Origin: Endomicrobium sp.
Lineage (GTDB): Bacteria > Elusimicrobiota > Endomicrobiia > Endomicrobiales > Endomicrobiaceae
Assembly (NCBI GenBank): GCA_031260705.1
Contig: JAISLA010000015.1
Location: 1 to 64,000, forward strand
Length of the DNA: 64,000 nucleotides
Direction of reading: 5' to 3'
Made by a program: the position numbers and the translations under genes. This document shows positions 9,950 through 19,473 of the stretch, piece after piece (within the stretch, counting starts at the first letter, position 1; each line of letters opens with the position of its first letter). The notes beneath the pieces are model-generated. The model was not told where the DNA came from and made no database searches. It worked only from the letters and a program-made list of their open reading frames with translations.

Positions 9950-10034
9950 TTTGAAATTTCGCTTTATACTGATTTTTTAATTCAGTTATTAATCAGTAAC
10001 TCAGGACGTTCGTCCTCTAAATTTCAAATTGTTT
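9950..10034 (+). ncRNA. Possible three-way-junction RNA element
   Basis: A perfect 10-bp outer pair (TTTGAAATTT at 9950-9959 and AAATTTCAAA at 10019-10028) encloses two hairpins. One pairs ACTGATT (9968-9974) with AATCAGT (9991-9997). The other is AGGAC-GTTC-GTCCT (10003-10016). A T6 run follows the outer stem. This is sequence symmetry read by eye. It could be a structured RNA, a processing site or an inserted palindromic repeat. It was not matched to any known family. Confidence 0.35.
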
Positions 10035-10074
10035 TTTACCACCAGAACAGAAATTGAAGCAACATTTTTTATAG

Positions 10075-10103
10075 TTGTGAAAAATATAAAAAAATGATAA
10101 AAT
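10075..10103 (+). promoter_or_regulatory. Sigma-70-type promoter before rpsE
   Basis: TTGTGA at 10075-10080 and TAAAAT at 10098-10103 are separated by exactly 17 bp. Both boxes are close to consensus and the surroundings are AT-rich. Transcription would start near 10110, inside the left arm of the adjoining hairpin, and would run into rpsE. It may provide a second promoter for the distal spc genes. Confidence 0.5.
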
Positions 10104-10105
10104 AA

Positions 10106-10183
10106 GAGAGGAATATATATTATATTCAGTTCCTGTACTAAAAGGTACATTCTAAGGGATGTAATAATTTCCTCTCCTTTTTT
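10106..10183 (+). terminator. Terminator-like hairpin with a competing downstream arm
   Basis: GAGAGGAA (10106-10113) pairs with TTCCTCTC (10169-10176), and C plus T6 follow. The loop contains a smaller TGTAC/GTACA stem. A second GAGAGGAA at 10199-10206 can pair with the same TTCCTCTC, which would destroy the terminator. This is the layout of an attenuator. It could act on transcripts arriving from rplR. No ligand or leader peptide was recognised. Confidence 0.4.
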
Positions 10184-10376
10184 CTCTGCCTATTGTAAGA
10201 GAGGAAAGAAGAAAGAATGTAATTTAGTTTTGGATATTGTCTCTCTTCTCCGCAATGCATTCTTATTTTTACTTGAGGATTTGTTGTCTGCCAGGATAGA
10301 ACGGACAGGACTAGTTATAAACGGATAAGCAAGCATATTACATGGATATAATGTGCAGTTTTAGGAGGAGGATAAG

Positions 10377-10883
10377 TTGGCTGAACGATCGGTAATACAA
10401 CAGCAAAATGACAATAGCTTAAAAGAAACGGTTGTTGCCGTTAACAGAGTTGCAAAAGTTGTTAAAGGCGGCAAGAGATTTTCTTTTAACGCTTTGGTGG
10501 TGGTAGGTAACGGAGCTGGAAAAGTAGGGTGCGGACTCGGCAAGGCAAATGAAGTGCAGTCGGCAATTCAAAAAGGCAGTGCGTATGCTTCAAAACATGT
10601 GATTTCTGCGCGGCTTAAAGGAAATACTATTCCCCATGAAGTAATCGGTATTTCAGGATCGGGAAAAGTTTTGTTGAAACCTGCTGCTCCCGGAACGGGT
10701 GTTATTGCGGGAGGAGCGGTAAGGGCAGTGCTTGAAGCGGTAGGAATAAAAGACATTCTTACAAAGTCAATGCGTTCTTCAAATCCTTTTAATGTAGTTT
10801 ATGCGACGGTTGAAGCTCTTAAAGAACTCCGTTCAAAGGAAGATGTGGCTAAAATCAGAAAGAAAGAGGTTGCGGATATATGA
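10377..10883 (+). CDS. rpsE: Ribosomal protein S5
   Basis: S5 is a 30S protein involved in decoding accuracy. The 168-residue product has the [19 protein letters not shown] start, [14 protein letters not shown] and the [12 protein letters not shown]-like region (here [16 protein letters not shown]). It starts with TTG, supported by a strong TTAGGAGGAGG site 7-15 bp upstream. It overlaps rplO by four bases; the usual rpmD (L30) between them is absent. Confidence 0.96.
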   Translation: MAERSVIQQQNDNSLKETVVAVNRVAKVVKGGKRFSFNALVVVGNGAGKVGCGLGKANEVQSAIQKGSAYASKHVISARLKGNTIPHEVIGISGSGKVLLKPAAPGTGVIAGGAVRAVLEAVGIKDILTKSMRSSNPFNVVYATVEALKELRSKEDVAKIRKKEVADI

Positions 10884-11329
10884 TAGGTTTGGATAATTTA
10901 AAACCTGCGAAAGGTTCAAAACACAGAAAAAAAATTGTTGGACGTGGGGTAGGCTCCGGTCACGGACGCACCTCTACGCGCGGTTGTAAAGGGCAAAAAT
11001 CGCGTTCAGGAGATGGATCGAAAAAAATAGGTTTTGAAGGCGGGCAGACTCCTATTTTCAGAAGGATTCCTAAGAGAGGTTTTAGTAATCATCAGTTTCG
11101 CAGAGAATATGAAATTATCAACGTTGATAAATTAAATAAGTTTGAGACGGGTGCTGAGATTACTCCGGCGTCGTTAAAAGAAGCGGGATTTGTTGCTAAA
11201 ACTAAACTTGTAAAAATTTTGGGCGGCGGTGATGTTAAAAAGTCTTTTACTGTAAAAGCTGTTGCTTTTTCAAAATCTGCGCTTGATAAAATTAAAACTG
11301 CCGGCGGAAAGGCTGAAATTGTTAAGTAA
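10880..11329 (+). CDS. rplO: Ribosomal protein L15
   Basis: L15 is a 50S assembly protein. The 149-residue product has the glycine-rich start [22 protein letters not shown] split around residues 21-41, [15 protein letters not shown] and a short C-terminal domain. Its ATG lies inside the end of rpsE, suggesting translational coupling. Confidence 0.96.
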   Translation: MIGLDNLKPAKGSKHRKKIVGRGVGSGHGRTSTRGCKGQKSRSGDGSKKIGFEGGQTPIFRRIPKRGFSNHQFRREYEIINVDKLNKFETGAEITPASLKEAGFVAKTKLVKILGGGDVKKSFTVKAVAFSKSALDKIKTAGGKAEIVK

Positions 11330-11377
11330 GAAATGGTAAAGATGTGCTGTAATTATAAATAAGTAACGGAAAACAAT

Positions 11378-12724
11378 ATGCTGAAAAATTTTGCTGATAT
11401 ATTTAAAGTGCCGGAACTTCGGAAAAAAATTTTATTTACATTGCTTATAATTATTGCTTATAGAATAGGAGCTGTGCTTCCTATCCCGGGCATTAATGCG
11501 GAAGCGTTAAAATCTTTTTTTGCCGTACAGAGTAACGGTCTTTTGGGTTTTTTTGATATGTTTTCAGGCGGCGCCCTCAACAGGATGTCAATTTTTTCTA
11601 TGGGTATTATGCCTTATATCAACTCGTCTATTATAATGAGTTTGATGCAGGGCGCTCATATAATTCCTTATTTAGACAGGCTTGGAAGAGATGGAGAACA
11701 TGGTAGAAAAAAGCTTACGCAAATTACGCGGTACGGAATGGTGCTACTGAGTGCGTTTCAGTCTTTTGGTTGGATAATGATGATAATCAGAATACCTTCT
11801 CCGTCTAGAATACCTGTGGTTGTTGATCCGTCATGGTCATGGATTATTTTGGCGGGTTCGACTCTTGTCGCCGGTTCTGTCTTAATTATGTGGCTTGGCG
11901 AACAGGTCACGGAAAGAGGAATAGGCAATGGTATTTCTCTTATAATTTTTGCGGGTATTGTGGAAAGACTTCCTCATGCGGTGCTTAGCATTGTAAAGCT
12001 TATACAAATGGAAGAAATTTCGGTAATCCTTGCTTTAATGCTTGCCATTATTGTGATAATAGTTTTAGTTTTAGTTGTCTGGATTGAAACGGCGCAGAGA
12101 AAGATCCCTATTCATTACGCAAAAAAAATGATTGGCAGAAAAATGTACGGCGGTCAGACGTCTTTTCTGCCGATAAAAGTTGATCAATCAGGTGTTATTG
12201 CCGTGATATTTGCGGTTTCTGTTTTATCTGCTCCTTTAACTCTGGCTCAGTTTACTCCGGAATGGACGATATGGGGTTTTCCTATAGCCAGAAAAATTAC
12301 TGAGTGGCTTAGCGCTACCAATTCTGTAATATACAGTTTGGTTTATGCCTTTATTATTATTTTCTTCTACTATTTCAATAACTCTATATCTTTTGATCCC
12401 AAAGATTTGGCGGACAATATGAAAAAATCAGGCGGTTTCATACCGGGCATAAGACCTGGCGAACCGACTTCCGTATATATACAAAAAGTTTTGGAAAGAG
12501 TTACTCTTGTCGGAGCGCTGTTCGTTGCCTGTATCGCCGTTTTGCCGGATTATTTAAAGTCGGCACTTGGCGCCCCGTTTTTTTTCGGCGGAACATTGCT
12601 GCTTATTGTTGTGGGTGTTTCGCTTGACACTGCTGGGCAGATAGAGTCACATCTTATTATGCGTCATTATGAAGGGTTTATTAAAGACGGGCGTGTAAGA
12701 AGAAGATGGTTTAAAGTAAAATAG
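11378..12724 (+). CDS. secY: Preprotein translocase subunit SecY
   Basis: SecY is the channel-forming subunit of the Sec translocase in the inner membrane. The 448-residue protein has about ten hydrophobic segments. It carries the family signatures GALNRMSIFSMGIMPYI near residue 68 and the later YFYNFFNN-like stretch (FYYFNNSISFDPKDLADNMKKSGGF, split here). Length is typical. It is followed directly by adk, the common secY-adk-map-infA order. Confidence 0.97.
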   Translation: MLKNFADIFKVPELRKKILFTLLIIIAYRIGAVLPIPGINAEALKSFFAVQSNGLLGFFDMFSGGALNRMSIFSMGIMPYINSSIIMSLMQGAHIIPYLDRLGRDGEHGRKKLTQITRYGMVLLSAFQSFGWIMMIIRIPSPSRIPVVVDPSWSWIILAGSTLVAGSVLIMWLGEQVTERGIGNGISLIIFAGIVERLPHAVLSIVKLIQMEEISVILALMLAIIVIIVLVLVVWIETAQRKIPIHYAKKMIGRKMYGGQTSFLPIKVDQSGVIAVIFAVSVLSAPLTLAQFTPEWTIWGFPIARKITEWLSATNSVIYSLVYAFIIIFFYYFNNSISFDPKDLADNMKKSGGFIPGIRPGEPTSVYIQKVLERVTLVGALFVACIAVLPDYLKSALGAPFFFGGTLLLIVVGVSLDTAGQIESHLIMRHYEGFIKDGRVRRRWFKVK

Positions 12725-12727
12725 ATT

Positions 12728-13363
12728 ATGAATTATATAATTTTAGGACATCCCGGAGCAGGTAAAGGTACTCAGGCAAAAAAGATTGCCGTAAAGTTCG
12801 GTATGGTTCATTTATCTACGGGCGATATGTTTAGAGAAGCAAAAAAATCGGATGAATCTATAAATAAACTTCTTTCGTCGGGACAGCTTGTTCCTGATGA
12901 AATAGTTGTCAATATGGTAAGAGAACGGCTTGAAAAGAATGATATAGAAAAAGGGTTTCTTTTAGACGGATTTCCTAGAACCGTAAAACAGGCTGAAGAA
13001 TTAGACAGAATGCTTAGGTCTGAAAATATAAAAATGGATGGAATTTTTTTGATAAACGTGCCTTTTGAAGAATCGGTTAAAAGAATAGCGGGAAGAAGAG
13101 TTTGTGCGTGCGGGGCAAGTTATCATACGATACTACTTCCTCCAAAAGAATCCGGAAAATGCGACCGTTGCGGCGGAGTATTGTTTCATAGAAGCGATGA
13201 TAAAGAAGATGTCATCAGAGATAGATTTAGTGTTTATGAAAAACAGACTAAGCCTTTAATTGAATATTATAAAGAGAGCGGGCTGCTTATTTATATAGAT
13301 GGTTTGAAAAGCGAAAGCAGCGTATTTGAACAGATAAGAGGTTGCATTATAAGTGGACGATAA
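12728..13363 (+). CDS. adk: Adenylate kinase (zinc-LID type)
   Basis: Adenylate kinase interconverts ATP and AMP with two ADP in the cytosol. The 211-residue protein starts with the P-loop [11 protein letters not shown] at residues 7-17 and has the LLDGFPRT signature. Its LID domain has four cysteines (CACG and CDRCG), predicting a structural zinc. It overlaps the start of map by 11 bases. Confidence 0.97.
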   Translation: MNYIILGHPGAGKGTQAKKIAVKFGMVHLSTGDMFREAKKSDESINKLLSSGQLVPDEIVVNMVRERLEKNDIEKGFLLDGFPRTVKQAEELDRMLRSENIKMDGIFLINVPFEESVKRIAGRRVCACGASYHTILLPPKESGKCDRCGGVLFHRSDDKEDVIRDRFSVYEKQTKPLIEYYKESGLLIYIDGLKSESSVFEQIRGCIISGR

Positions 13364-14144
13364 ATTGTTTTTTAAAAAACAAAACATAGAATTAAAAACG
13401 GCAAAAGAAATTGAGAAAATTAGAACTGCCGGCAAGGTTGTAGGAGAAATTCTGCAAAAACTTTCCGAGGTAATAAAGCCCGGAATAACGACAAAAGATA
13501 TAGATATTTTTTCGGAAAAGTATATAAAGTCGCTGAAGATGATATCGGCGTTTTTAGGCGTGAAAGGAATAAGTTGTCCTTTTCCCGCTTCGGCTTGTGT
13601 ATCGGTAAATGATGAGGTAGTTCATGGAATTCCGAATACTTCGCGTGTGCTCAAATCAGGCGATATAGTTTCCGTAGATATGGGCGTGATTTATGAAGGT
13701 TATTATGGCGATGCGGCAATGACTTATGCGGTAGGCGGTATCTCCGTTGCCGCCGCAAAACTTCTTGAAATTACCGAATTGTCTTTGCAGAAAGGAATTG
13801 AACAGTCGTTATCGGGGAAAAGACTTGGCGACATTTCTTATGCGATTCAGAAAACGGCGGAAGATGCCGGTTTTTCCGTTGTAAGGGATTTTGTCGGACA
13901 CGGGATAGGAAGATCTTTACATGAAGATCCCCAGATTCCAAATTTCGGCAGAGCTGGTGTTGGTATTAAGTTGCTTCCCGGCATGGTGCTTGCGATAGAA
14001 CCTATGGTAAACGCCGGAAGTTATGAAGTCTGTATGTTAGATGATAATTGGACGGTTGTTACAAAGGATGGCGGATTAAGCGCCCACTTTGAACATACCG
14101 TCGCAATAACCGAAAATGGCTGTGAAATTTTAACAAAGGTATAG
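13353..14144 (+). CDS. map: Methionine aminopeptidase, type I
   Basis: This enzyme removes the initiator methionine from nascent proteins. The 263-residue product has the dinuclear metal ligands in [28 protein letters not shown] and HFEHTVA. The likely start is a GTG overlapping the end of adk, giving an N-terminal extension of about 15 residues over the shortest forms. It lies one base before infA. Confidence 0.96.
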   Translation: MDDKLFFKKQNIELKTAKEIEKIRTAGKVVGEILQKLSEVIKPGITTKDIDIFSEKYIKSLKMISAFLGVKGISCPFPASACVSVNDEVVHGIPNTSRVLKSGDIVSVDMGVIYEGYYGDAAMTYAVGGISVAAAKLLEITELSLQKGIEQSLSGKRLGDISYAIQKTAEDAGFSVVRDFVGHGIGRSLHEDPQIPNFGRAGVGIKLLPGMVLAIEPMVNAGSYEVCMLDDNWTVVTKDGGLSAHFEHTVAITENGCEILTKV

Positions 14145-14145
14145 A

Positions 14146-14364
14146 ATGGGTAAAGAAGAAAAGATTATTGTTGATGGAAAAATTTTAGAATCTCTGCCGA
14201 ATGCATTATTTAAGGTAGAAATTGAGGGGAAGCATATAATTTTGGCGCATATATGCGGTAAAATGAGAATGCATTACATAAAAATCCTTCCCGGCGATAA
14301 AGTAAAAGTTGAACTTTCTCCTTATGATTTAAAAAGAGGCAGAATAACGTACAGAGAAAAATAG
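14146..14364 (+). CDS. infA: Translation initiation factor IF-1
   Basis: IF-1 occupies the 30S A site during initiation. The 72-residue OB-fold protein has [42 protein letters not shown] in blocks, and RGRITYR at the end. It follows map without a gap. A 416-bp spacer separates it from rpmJ. Confidence 0.97.
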   Translation: MGKEEKIIVDGKILESLPNALFKVEIEGKHIILAHICGKMRMHYIKILPGDKVKVELSPYDLKRGRITYREK

Positions 14365-14780
14365 AAACCGCTTTAGATTTTATTATAGTTAAAATATAGA
14401 TAGCTATTCCTATTTCCCGGTAGTTTTCTACTACTGTAAGAACTTTTTATTTGTTATTGCAGCTGGTATCAGGCAATAGTCGTCGTCAAAATGGAATGCT
14501 GTCGCAGACAGCTTTAGGTGTTACGGTGGTTCTAATGTTGTCAAAACTTTTTGCGGAGTGCGTCAAAGTAAAGAGTCTCTTTTTTTTTAAATACTATCGG
14601 GTTTTGTGTCATAAAAACTGATTTCTTGACGGGTAGAGTTGCGATAAGTCTGGTGCCAAATATTTGAGATAAAATGACTTGGAATAAACTTCTGCCCTCT
14701 TTTTTTCCCTCTCCCGTTTTGTGCAATAGAGTTAGTTATAGCGGGCGGATACCAGATATAGAAATAAAACGGAGTACAAA
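14365..14780 (+). other. 416-bp non-coding spacer between infA and rpmJ
   Basis: No coding frame with family resemblance, tRNA or convincing terminator was found. T-rich runs occur near 14579 and 14699. The spacer resembles the other decayed spacers in this cluster. Confidence 0.55.
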
Positions 14781-14894
14781 ATGAAAGTCAAAGCGTCAGT
14801 AAAACCGATTTGTCAAAAATGTAGAGTAGTAAAACGCAAAGGCGTTGTAAGAGTAATATGTCAAGATCCCAGACACAAACAGAGACAGGGATAA
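14781..14894 (+). CDS. rpmJ: Ribosomal protein L36
   Basis: L36 is a 37-residue zinc protein of the 50S subunit. The sequence begins [14 protein letters not shown] and has the four expected ligands C-x2-C, C and H, ending in RHKQRQG. The length is exact for the family. A CGGAG site lies upstream of the ATG. Confidence 0.97.
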   Translation: MKVKASVKPICQKCRVVKRKGVVRVICQDPRHKQRQG

Positions 14895-15018
14895 ATAAAG
14901 ACAGATTTAAGAGGGCGGAATTAACAAACGTCGACGAAAACTGCGGCATGTTCTTTCAGGATGGAATATCAGCAGCGTCAGAATTATTTCCGATAAACCG
15001 ATTTGGAGGAATAGATAA

Positions 15019-15408
15019 ATGGCTCGCGTAGCTGGAGTGGATTTACCGAAAAATAAAAGACTTGATATAGCGTTAAGATATATTTACGGTATCGGACCTA
15101 CCATATCAGACGAAATCATTAAGGAACTTTCTTTAGACCCCGCAAAGAGAGTTAAGGATTTGACAGAAGAGGAAGTCAGCAGGATAAATAATCTTATAAC
15201 GAAAAATCTTAAAGTTGAGGGAGATCTCAGAAGGGAAATCCAGTCAAATATCAAGAGACTTATAGAAATAGGAAGTTACAGAGGTTCGCGACATAGAAGA
15301 AATCTTCCCGTAAGAGGGCAGAGAACTAAGACCAATGCGCGCACAAGACGCGGTAAGAGAAAAACCATCGGTGCGGGTAAGGTGATGTCTCCCGGTAAAA
15401 AGGGTTAA
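15019..15408 (+). CDS. rpsM: Ribosomal protein S13
   Basis: S13 contacts tRNA and forms an intersubunit bridge. The 129-residue product starts [13 protein letters not shown] and ends with the [18 protein letters not shown] block followed by a short basic tail. A GGAGGAATA site precedes the ATG. It is followed by a 273-bp gap before rpsK. Confidence 0.97.
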   Translation: MARVAGVDLPKNKRLDIALRYIYGIGPTISDEIIKELSLDPAKRVKDLTEEEVSRINNLITKNLKVEGDLRREIQSNIKRLIEIGSYRGSRHRRNLPVRGQRTKTNARTRRGKRKTIGAGKVMSPGKKG

Positions 15409-15681
15409 GTAGTATGGCAGAAACAAGCAGTTTCCTGTCTGTTATTGTGAACTTAACGAGCAAGCGCTGAGCGAAGAATGCGGAAAAAAAGAAGTTATCG
15501 GGAGAGAGAATAAGAAAATCTCTGTATTGCGGAAATGGCAGTTTACTCCAAATAATCCGGCCTGCTGTAAAGCTTTATAGAAGTTATAATCAGTTATTTG
15601 TTTCTTTAGTCCTCAAACATTTGAAAGTGTGAAAATCTTGAACATTTAATATAGGCAGAGTAAATAAAACATGGAGGAAGT
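15409..15681 (+). other. 273-bp non-coding spacer between rpsM and rpsK
   Basis: These genes are usually adjacent. The spacer includes CCTGTCTGTTATTGTGAAC, loosely like the spacer sequence near 6900, which hints at old repeats. No gene was seen. Confidence 0.45.
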
Positions 15682-16074
15682 ATGACAGAAGAAAAGACTG
15701 CCGCCGGATCTAAAAAGAGGAAGTATGCCGGCGGAGTAGCAAAAGCTTACATATTATCGACGTTTAATAATACGATTGTTAATATAACAGACGAAAAGGG
15801 AAATACTCTTGCATGGGCGTCGGCAGGTGGCTCTGGATTTAAAGGTACAAAAAAGGGGACTCCTTTTGCGGCGCAGCTGACGGCGGCTTCGGTCGGCAGA
15901 AAAGTTGTGGGTATAGGCGTAAAACAAGTTGCGATTTTTGTAAAGGGTCCCGGACCCGGAAGGGAGACGGCGATAAGGGGTTTGCAGAGTTCAGGTCTTG
16001 GCATAACGGCTATAAAAGATATTACTCCCGTTCCTCATGACGGCTGCCGTCCGCCGAAACTTAGAAGGGTATAA
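15682..16074 (+). CDS. rpsK: Ribosomal protein S11
   Basis: S11 is a 30S platform protein. The 130-residue product has [37 protein letters not shown] and the canonical end [17 protein letters not shown] site lies just upstream. Confidence 0.98.
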   Translation: MTEEKTAAGSKKRKYAGGVAKAYILSTFNNTIVNITDEKGNTLAWASAGGSGFKGTKKGTPFAAQLTAASVGRKVVGIGVKQVAIFVKGPGPGRETAIRGLQSSGLGITAIKDITPVPHDGCRPPKLRRV

Positions 16075-16157
16075 TTTAAAAATGATGTTTGGCAAGCAGC
16101 GGATTGCTGTCGGGCATTTATTTAAAGTAATGTAAATAATCTGGAGGATTTTGATAG

Positions 16158-16784
16158 ATGTCACGTTATTTAGGGTCAGTATGTAAGTTGTGTCGCCGTG
16201 AAAAAGAAAAACTTTTTCTGAAAGGAGAGAGATGTTCTTCAAATTGCGCTCTTAACAGGAAAAGAGGTAAAAACAGTCCCGGACAGCACGGAACTTTGAA
16301 AGTTAAGATGTCTGATTACGCAAAACATTTACGTGAAAAACAGAAAGCTAGAAGAATGTACGGTTTAACCGAAGAGCAGTTCAGCAACTACTATAAAACG
16401 GCAGAAAGAATGAAAGGTTCTACCGGCGATAATTTGCTTAAACTTCTTGAATTGAGACTTGATAACGTAATTTACCGTCTCGGACTTGCTTCGTCAAAAA
16501 AAATGGCAAGACAGATTGTAAATCACGGCAATATTTTGGTTAACGAAAAAAAGATAGATGTTCCGCGCTACCGATTAAAAATTGGCGATGTTATAACGTT
16601 TCCTGAGAAGTATAAAGCAAATGCAGTTATAAAAAAACTTATTGAAAAAACGGTGTCAAGCGTTCCTGCATGGCTCAGTTTTGATAAAAGCAGGATTGCC
16701 GGAACAGTAGTAGGCGAGCCGTTTGCTGGCGAGACTTCTCATCCCATAAACAGTCATCTTATTGTGGAATATTATTCGAAATAA
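16158..16784 (+). CDS. rpsD: Ribosomal protein S4 (zinc-binding form)
   Basis: S4 nucleates 30S assembly and can repress the alpha operon. The 208-residue product has an N-terminal four-cysteine site (CKLC, then C and C by residue 31) and the S4 RNA-binding domain with RLDNVIYRLGLASSKKMARQIVNHGNILVN split over residues 97-128. A GGAGG site precedes the ATG. Confidence 0.97.
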   Translation: MSRYLGSVCKLCRREKEKLFLKGERCSSNCALNRKRGKNSPGQHGTLKVKMSDYAKHLREKQKARRMYGLTEEQFSNYYKTAERMKGSTGDNLLKLLELRLDNVIYRLGLASSKKMARQIVNHGNILVNEKKIDVPRYRLKIGDVITFPEKYKANAVIKKLIEKTVSSVPAWLSFDKSRIAGTVVGEPFAGETSHPINSHLIVEYYSK

Positions 16785-16824
16785 ACTAACCGCCGAAAGG
16801 CTTGTTGAGTGAGGTTATTGAAGA

Positions 16825-17790
16825 ATGAAAGTATTGGATTTAGAAAAGTTACGTAAACTTGTTTTAGACGAAAAGACTGCTACGGAATTTTACGGTCGTT
16901 TTAGTGCGGGACCTTTTGAACGCGGTTATGGACATACAATAGGCAATTCGTTGAGAAGAATTCTTCTTTCAAGTCTTGAAGGAGCTGCTATTACTTCCGT
17001 AAAAATTGCGGGAGCTCTTCATGAATTTGCAGTTTTGGAAGGCGTTAAAGAAGATGTAGCGCAGATTGTTTTAAATTTAAAAAGAATCAGAGTAAAACTC
17101 CACTCTGAATGTCCGGAAAAGCTTTATTTAAAAGTTAAAAAAGCCGGAAAAGTTACCGCAAAAGATATTGAAGCAAACGCAAGCGTTAAGATAATGAATC
17201 CTGAGCAGGAAATTGCAAATATAGACAACGGAACGACTCTTGAAATGGAATTAGAAGTTTCTCTGGGCAAAGGCTACGTTCTTGCCGAAGAAATGAAATC
17301 AAGCAATTCAGTAGGAACAATAATTCTTGATTCGTTGTTCTCTCCGGTAATAAAAGTTAATTACGAAATTGAAAATACGCGCGTGGAACAGACTCTCAAT
17401 TATGACAGGCTTATCATGGAAATATGGACCGACGGATCGGTATCTCCTAAAGATGCTTTGATGCAGTCTGCAAAAATATTGAGAAACAGTATTGTAATTT
17501 TTACAGACAGCGCATTTAAGGGTGATAAAGCTAAAGAAGTTTCCGCAGATGAAGAAGAACAAGATGTAGTTTTAAGCCAGCCGGTGAGCGTTATGGCTGT
17601 TTCAGCCAAAACTCTGAAAAGCTTGAGAAGCGCCGGTATTGAGACCATGGATGCTCTTGTCAGGATAAAAGAAGAAGATTTGCTGAATTTTAATAATCTA
17701 AGCAAACGGTCATTTGAAGAAATTAAAAATAAAGTTAAAGAGCTGGGCTTATCTCTTGGAATGGGAATTGAGAAGGGAGCAGGTGAATGA
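16825..17790 (+). CDS. rpoA: RNA polymerase alpha subunit
   Basis: Alpha dimerises to start RNA polymerase assembly. The 321-residue protein has the N-terminal domain with GPFERGYGHTIGNSLRRILLSSL at residues 29-51 (blocks) and the C-terminal helix-hairpin domain around SLRSAGIETMDALVRI and LSKRSFEEIKNKV. The start overlaps no gene; the end overlaps rplQ by four bases. Confidence 0.98.
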   Translation: MKVLDLEKLRKLVLDEKTATEFYGRFSAGPFERGYGHTIGNSLRRILLSSLEGAAITSVKIAGALHEFAVLEGVKEDVAQIVLNLKRIRVKLHSECPEKLYLKVKKAGKVTAKDIEANASVKIMNPEQEIANIDNGTTLEMELEVSLGKGYVLAEEMKSSNSVGTIILDSLFSPVIKVNYEIENTRVEQTLNYDRLIMEIWTDGSVSPKDALMQSAKILRNSIVIFTDSAFKGDKAKEVSADEEEQDVVLSQPVSVMAVSAKTLKSLRSAGIETMDALVRIKEEDLLNFNNLSKRSFEEIKNKVKELGLSLGMGIEKGAGE

Positions 17791-18140
17791 TAAAAACTTA
17801 TAACGGAAGCAAACTCGGAATTACAAGTTCGCATAGGAAAGCTTTGCTTCGCAACTTGGCAGCAGCGTTGTTTCTGCATGAAAAAATAACGACTACGCTG
17901 TCTAAAGCAAAAGAACTTGTAAGTTATTCTGAAAAACTTGTAACAAAAGCGAAAAAAGCCGATTTAGGTGCTGTGAGAGCAATAAACGGAGAAATAAACA
18001 GTAAGGATGCTGTAAAAAAAATTTTTGATGTTTTAGTACCGCGCTACAAAGAGAGGAACGGCGGCTATACGCAGATTTTAAAAATTGGAATGAGACGCGG
18101 TGACAATGCGGATATTGCCATAGTTAAACTTGTTACTTAA
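17787..18140 (+). CDS. rplQ: Ribosomal protein L17
   Basis: L17 is the last gene of the alpha operon. The 117-residue product has LGITSSHRKALLRNLAAALF, the KAKELVSYSEKLVTKAK region and a GGYTQILK-x-GMRRGDNA end. The family core is complete. Confidence 0.97.
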   Translation: MIKTYNGSKLGITSSHRKALLRNLAAALFLHEKITTTLSKAKELVSYSEKLVTKAKKADLGAVRAINGEINSKDAVKKIFDVLVPRYKERNGGYTQILKIGMRRGDNADIAIVKLVT

Positions 18141-18390
18141 AAACAGAATTGAGAATGTAAAAAGAAATTAAAGACAGCCGCATAAAACGGTTTAAGACTT
18201 TTTGTGCCTTTTTTCACCTTTGAATAATTTCTTATTCGTTGACCGTCAGCTTCTTAAAATAAATTCAGAGTGAGGGCGTAAAAAGACGAATAGAGAATCT
18301 GTTGTTGTAATATATTATCTTGAGAATCTTTAAGTCAGCTATTGCGGTTTACTCCGCTTTTTGCTTTCTTTTTTTCGCACTGAGGAAAAG

Positions 18391-19419
18391 ATGTTCAATT
18401 ATATTTTCGGATTGTTTTCAAATGATATGGGTATAGATCTCGGAACGGCTTCCGTTCTTGTTTTCATTAAAGGGCAGGACATTGTTTTAAGAGAGCCGTC
18501 TGTCGTGGCTATGGAACGCGATACAAAGCGCGTTCTGGCTATCGGCGTGGAAGCAAAAAAAATGCTTGGCAAAACTCCCGCAAATATTATTGCCGTAAGA
18601 CCTTTGAGAAACGGCGTTATTGCGGATTTTGAAGCAACTGAGAAGATGATAAGATATTTTATAAAAAAAGTTCACAAAAAAAGAGCGCTGCTTCATCCCC
18701 GGATAGTTATAGGCGTTCCTTCTGGAATTACTGAAGTTGAAAGAAGAGCTGTCAGAGAATCCGCAGAACAAGCCGGGGCAAGGGAAGTTTATCTTATCGA
18801 CGAGCCTATGGCTGCTGCAATCGGTGCTGGCATACCAATTCAGGAGCCTGAAGGGAGCATGATAGTTGATATCGGCGGAGGTACGACTGAAGTTGCCATT
18901 ATATCTTTAGGCGGTATGGTTGTTGCAAAGTCGCTTGATATTGCGGGCGATAAAATGGACGAAGCTGTAGTTCAGTATTTCAGACGGAAATATAATCTTA
19001 CTATAGGTGAAAATACGGCGGAAGGGGTTAAAATGAAAATAGGTTCCGTATTTCCGCTTGAAGAAGAACTGTCTGTGGATGTAAAAGGCAGGGATCTTCT
19101 TACGGGTCTTCCTAAAACAGTCAATGTTAGTTCGGAGGAAGTCAGGATTGCATTATCGGAGCCTATTAGAAAAATAATGGAAATTGTAAAAAATGTTCTT
19201 GAAGAAACTCCGGCTGAACTTTCTGCAGATCTTGTTGACCGCGGAATAATATTGAGCGGCGGCGGTTCTCTTGTAAGAGGACTTCCGGAACTCTTATCAA
19301 AAGAAACTGAACTTCCCGTAAATCGGGCAGATGATCCTCTCAGCTGTGTTGCAAAAGGAACAGGCGCATATTTGGAGGAACTGGATAACATAAAGAATTC
19401 CAAGAAAAGACGCATATAG
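18391..19419 (+). CDS. mreB: Rod-shape determining protein MreB
   Basis: MreB is the actin-like filament protein that positions lateral wall synthesis. The 342-residue product has the phosphate-binding [13 protein letters not shown] near its start, [11 protein letters not shown] and [18 protein letters not shown], and the [14 protein letters not shown] adenosine motif. The ATG at 18391 follows GAGGAAAAG and is preferred over an in-frame start at 18361. It heads an mre cluster, in the 250 bp after rplQ. Confidence 0.96.
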   Translation: MFNYIFGLFSNDMGIDLGTASVLVFIKGQDIVLREPSVVAMERDTKRVLAIGVEAKKMLGKTPANIIAVRPLRNGVIADFEATEKMIRYFIKKVHKKRALLHPRIVIGVPSGITEVERRAVRESAEQAGAREVYLIDEPMAAAIGAGIPIQEPEGSMIVDIGGGTTEVAIISLGGMVVAKSLDIAGDKMDEAVVQYFRRKYNLTIGENTAEGVKMKIGSVFPLEEELSVDVKGRDLLTGLPKTVNVSSEEVRIALSEPIRKIMEIVKNVLEETPAELSADLVDRGIILSGGGSLVRGLPELLSKETELPVNRADDPLSCVAKGTGAYLEELDNIKNSKKRRI

Positions 19420-19473
19420 CTGAATCATCTGGCTGTGCAAATCCTTTTATGTTCTGCATCAGGTTTTGATAAA

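Larger units (their letters stand above)
9729..10376 (+). other. 648-bp structured spacer between rplR and rpsE
   Basis: No gene is seen. The spacer contains inverted repeats that could fold as a three-way junction, a good promoter-like pair, a terminator-like hairpin and a second copy of one hairpin arm that could form an alternative stem. These are listed separately. The first 200 bp show only a small hairpin around CCTCTTTAGCGAGG. An open frame running from inside rplR is read-through and was not called. Confidence 0.6.

Noticed and set aside
14637-14680. Promoter before rpmJ (TTGACG ... TAAAAT)
   Set aside because: The two boxes are too far apart to work together.
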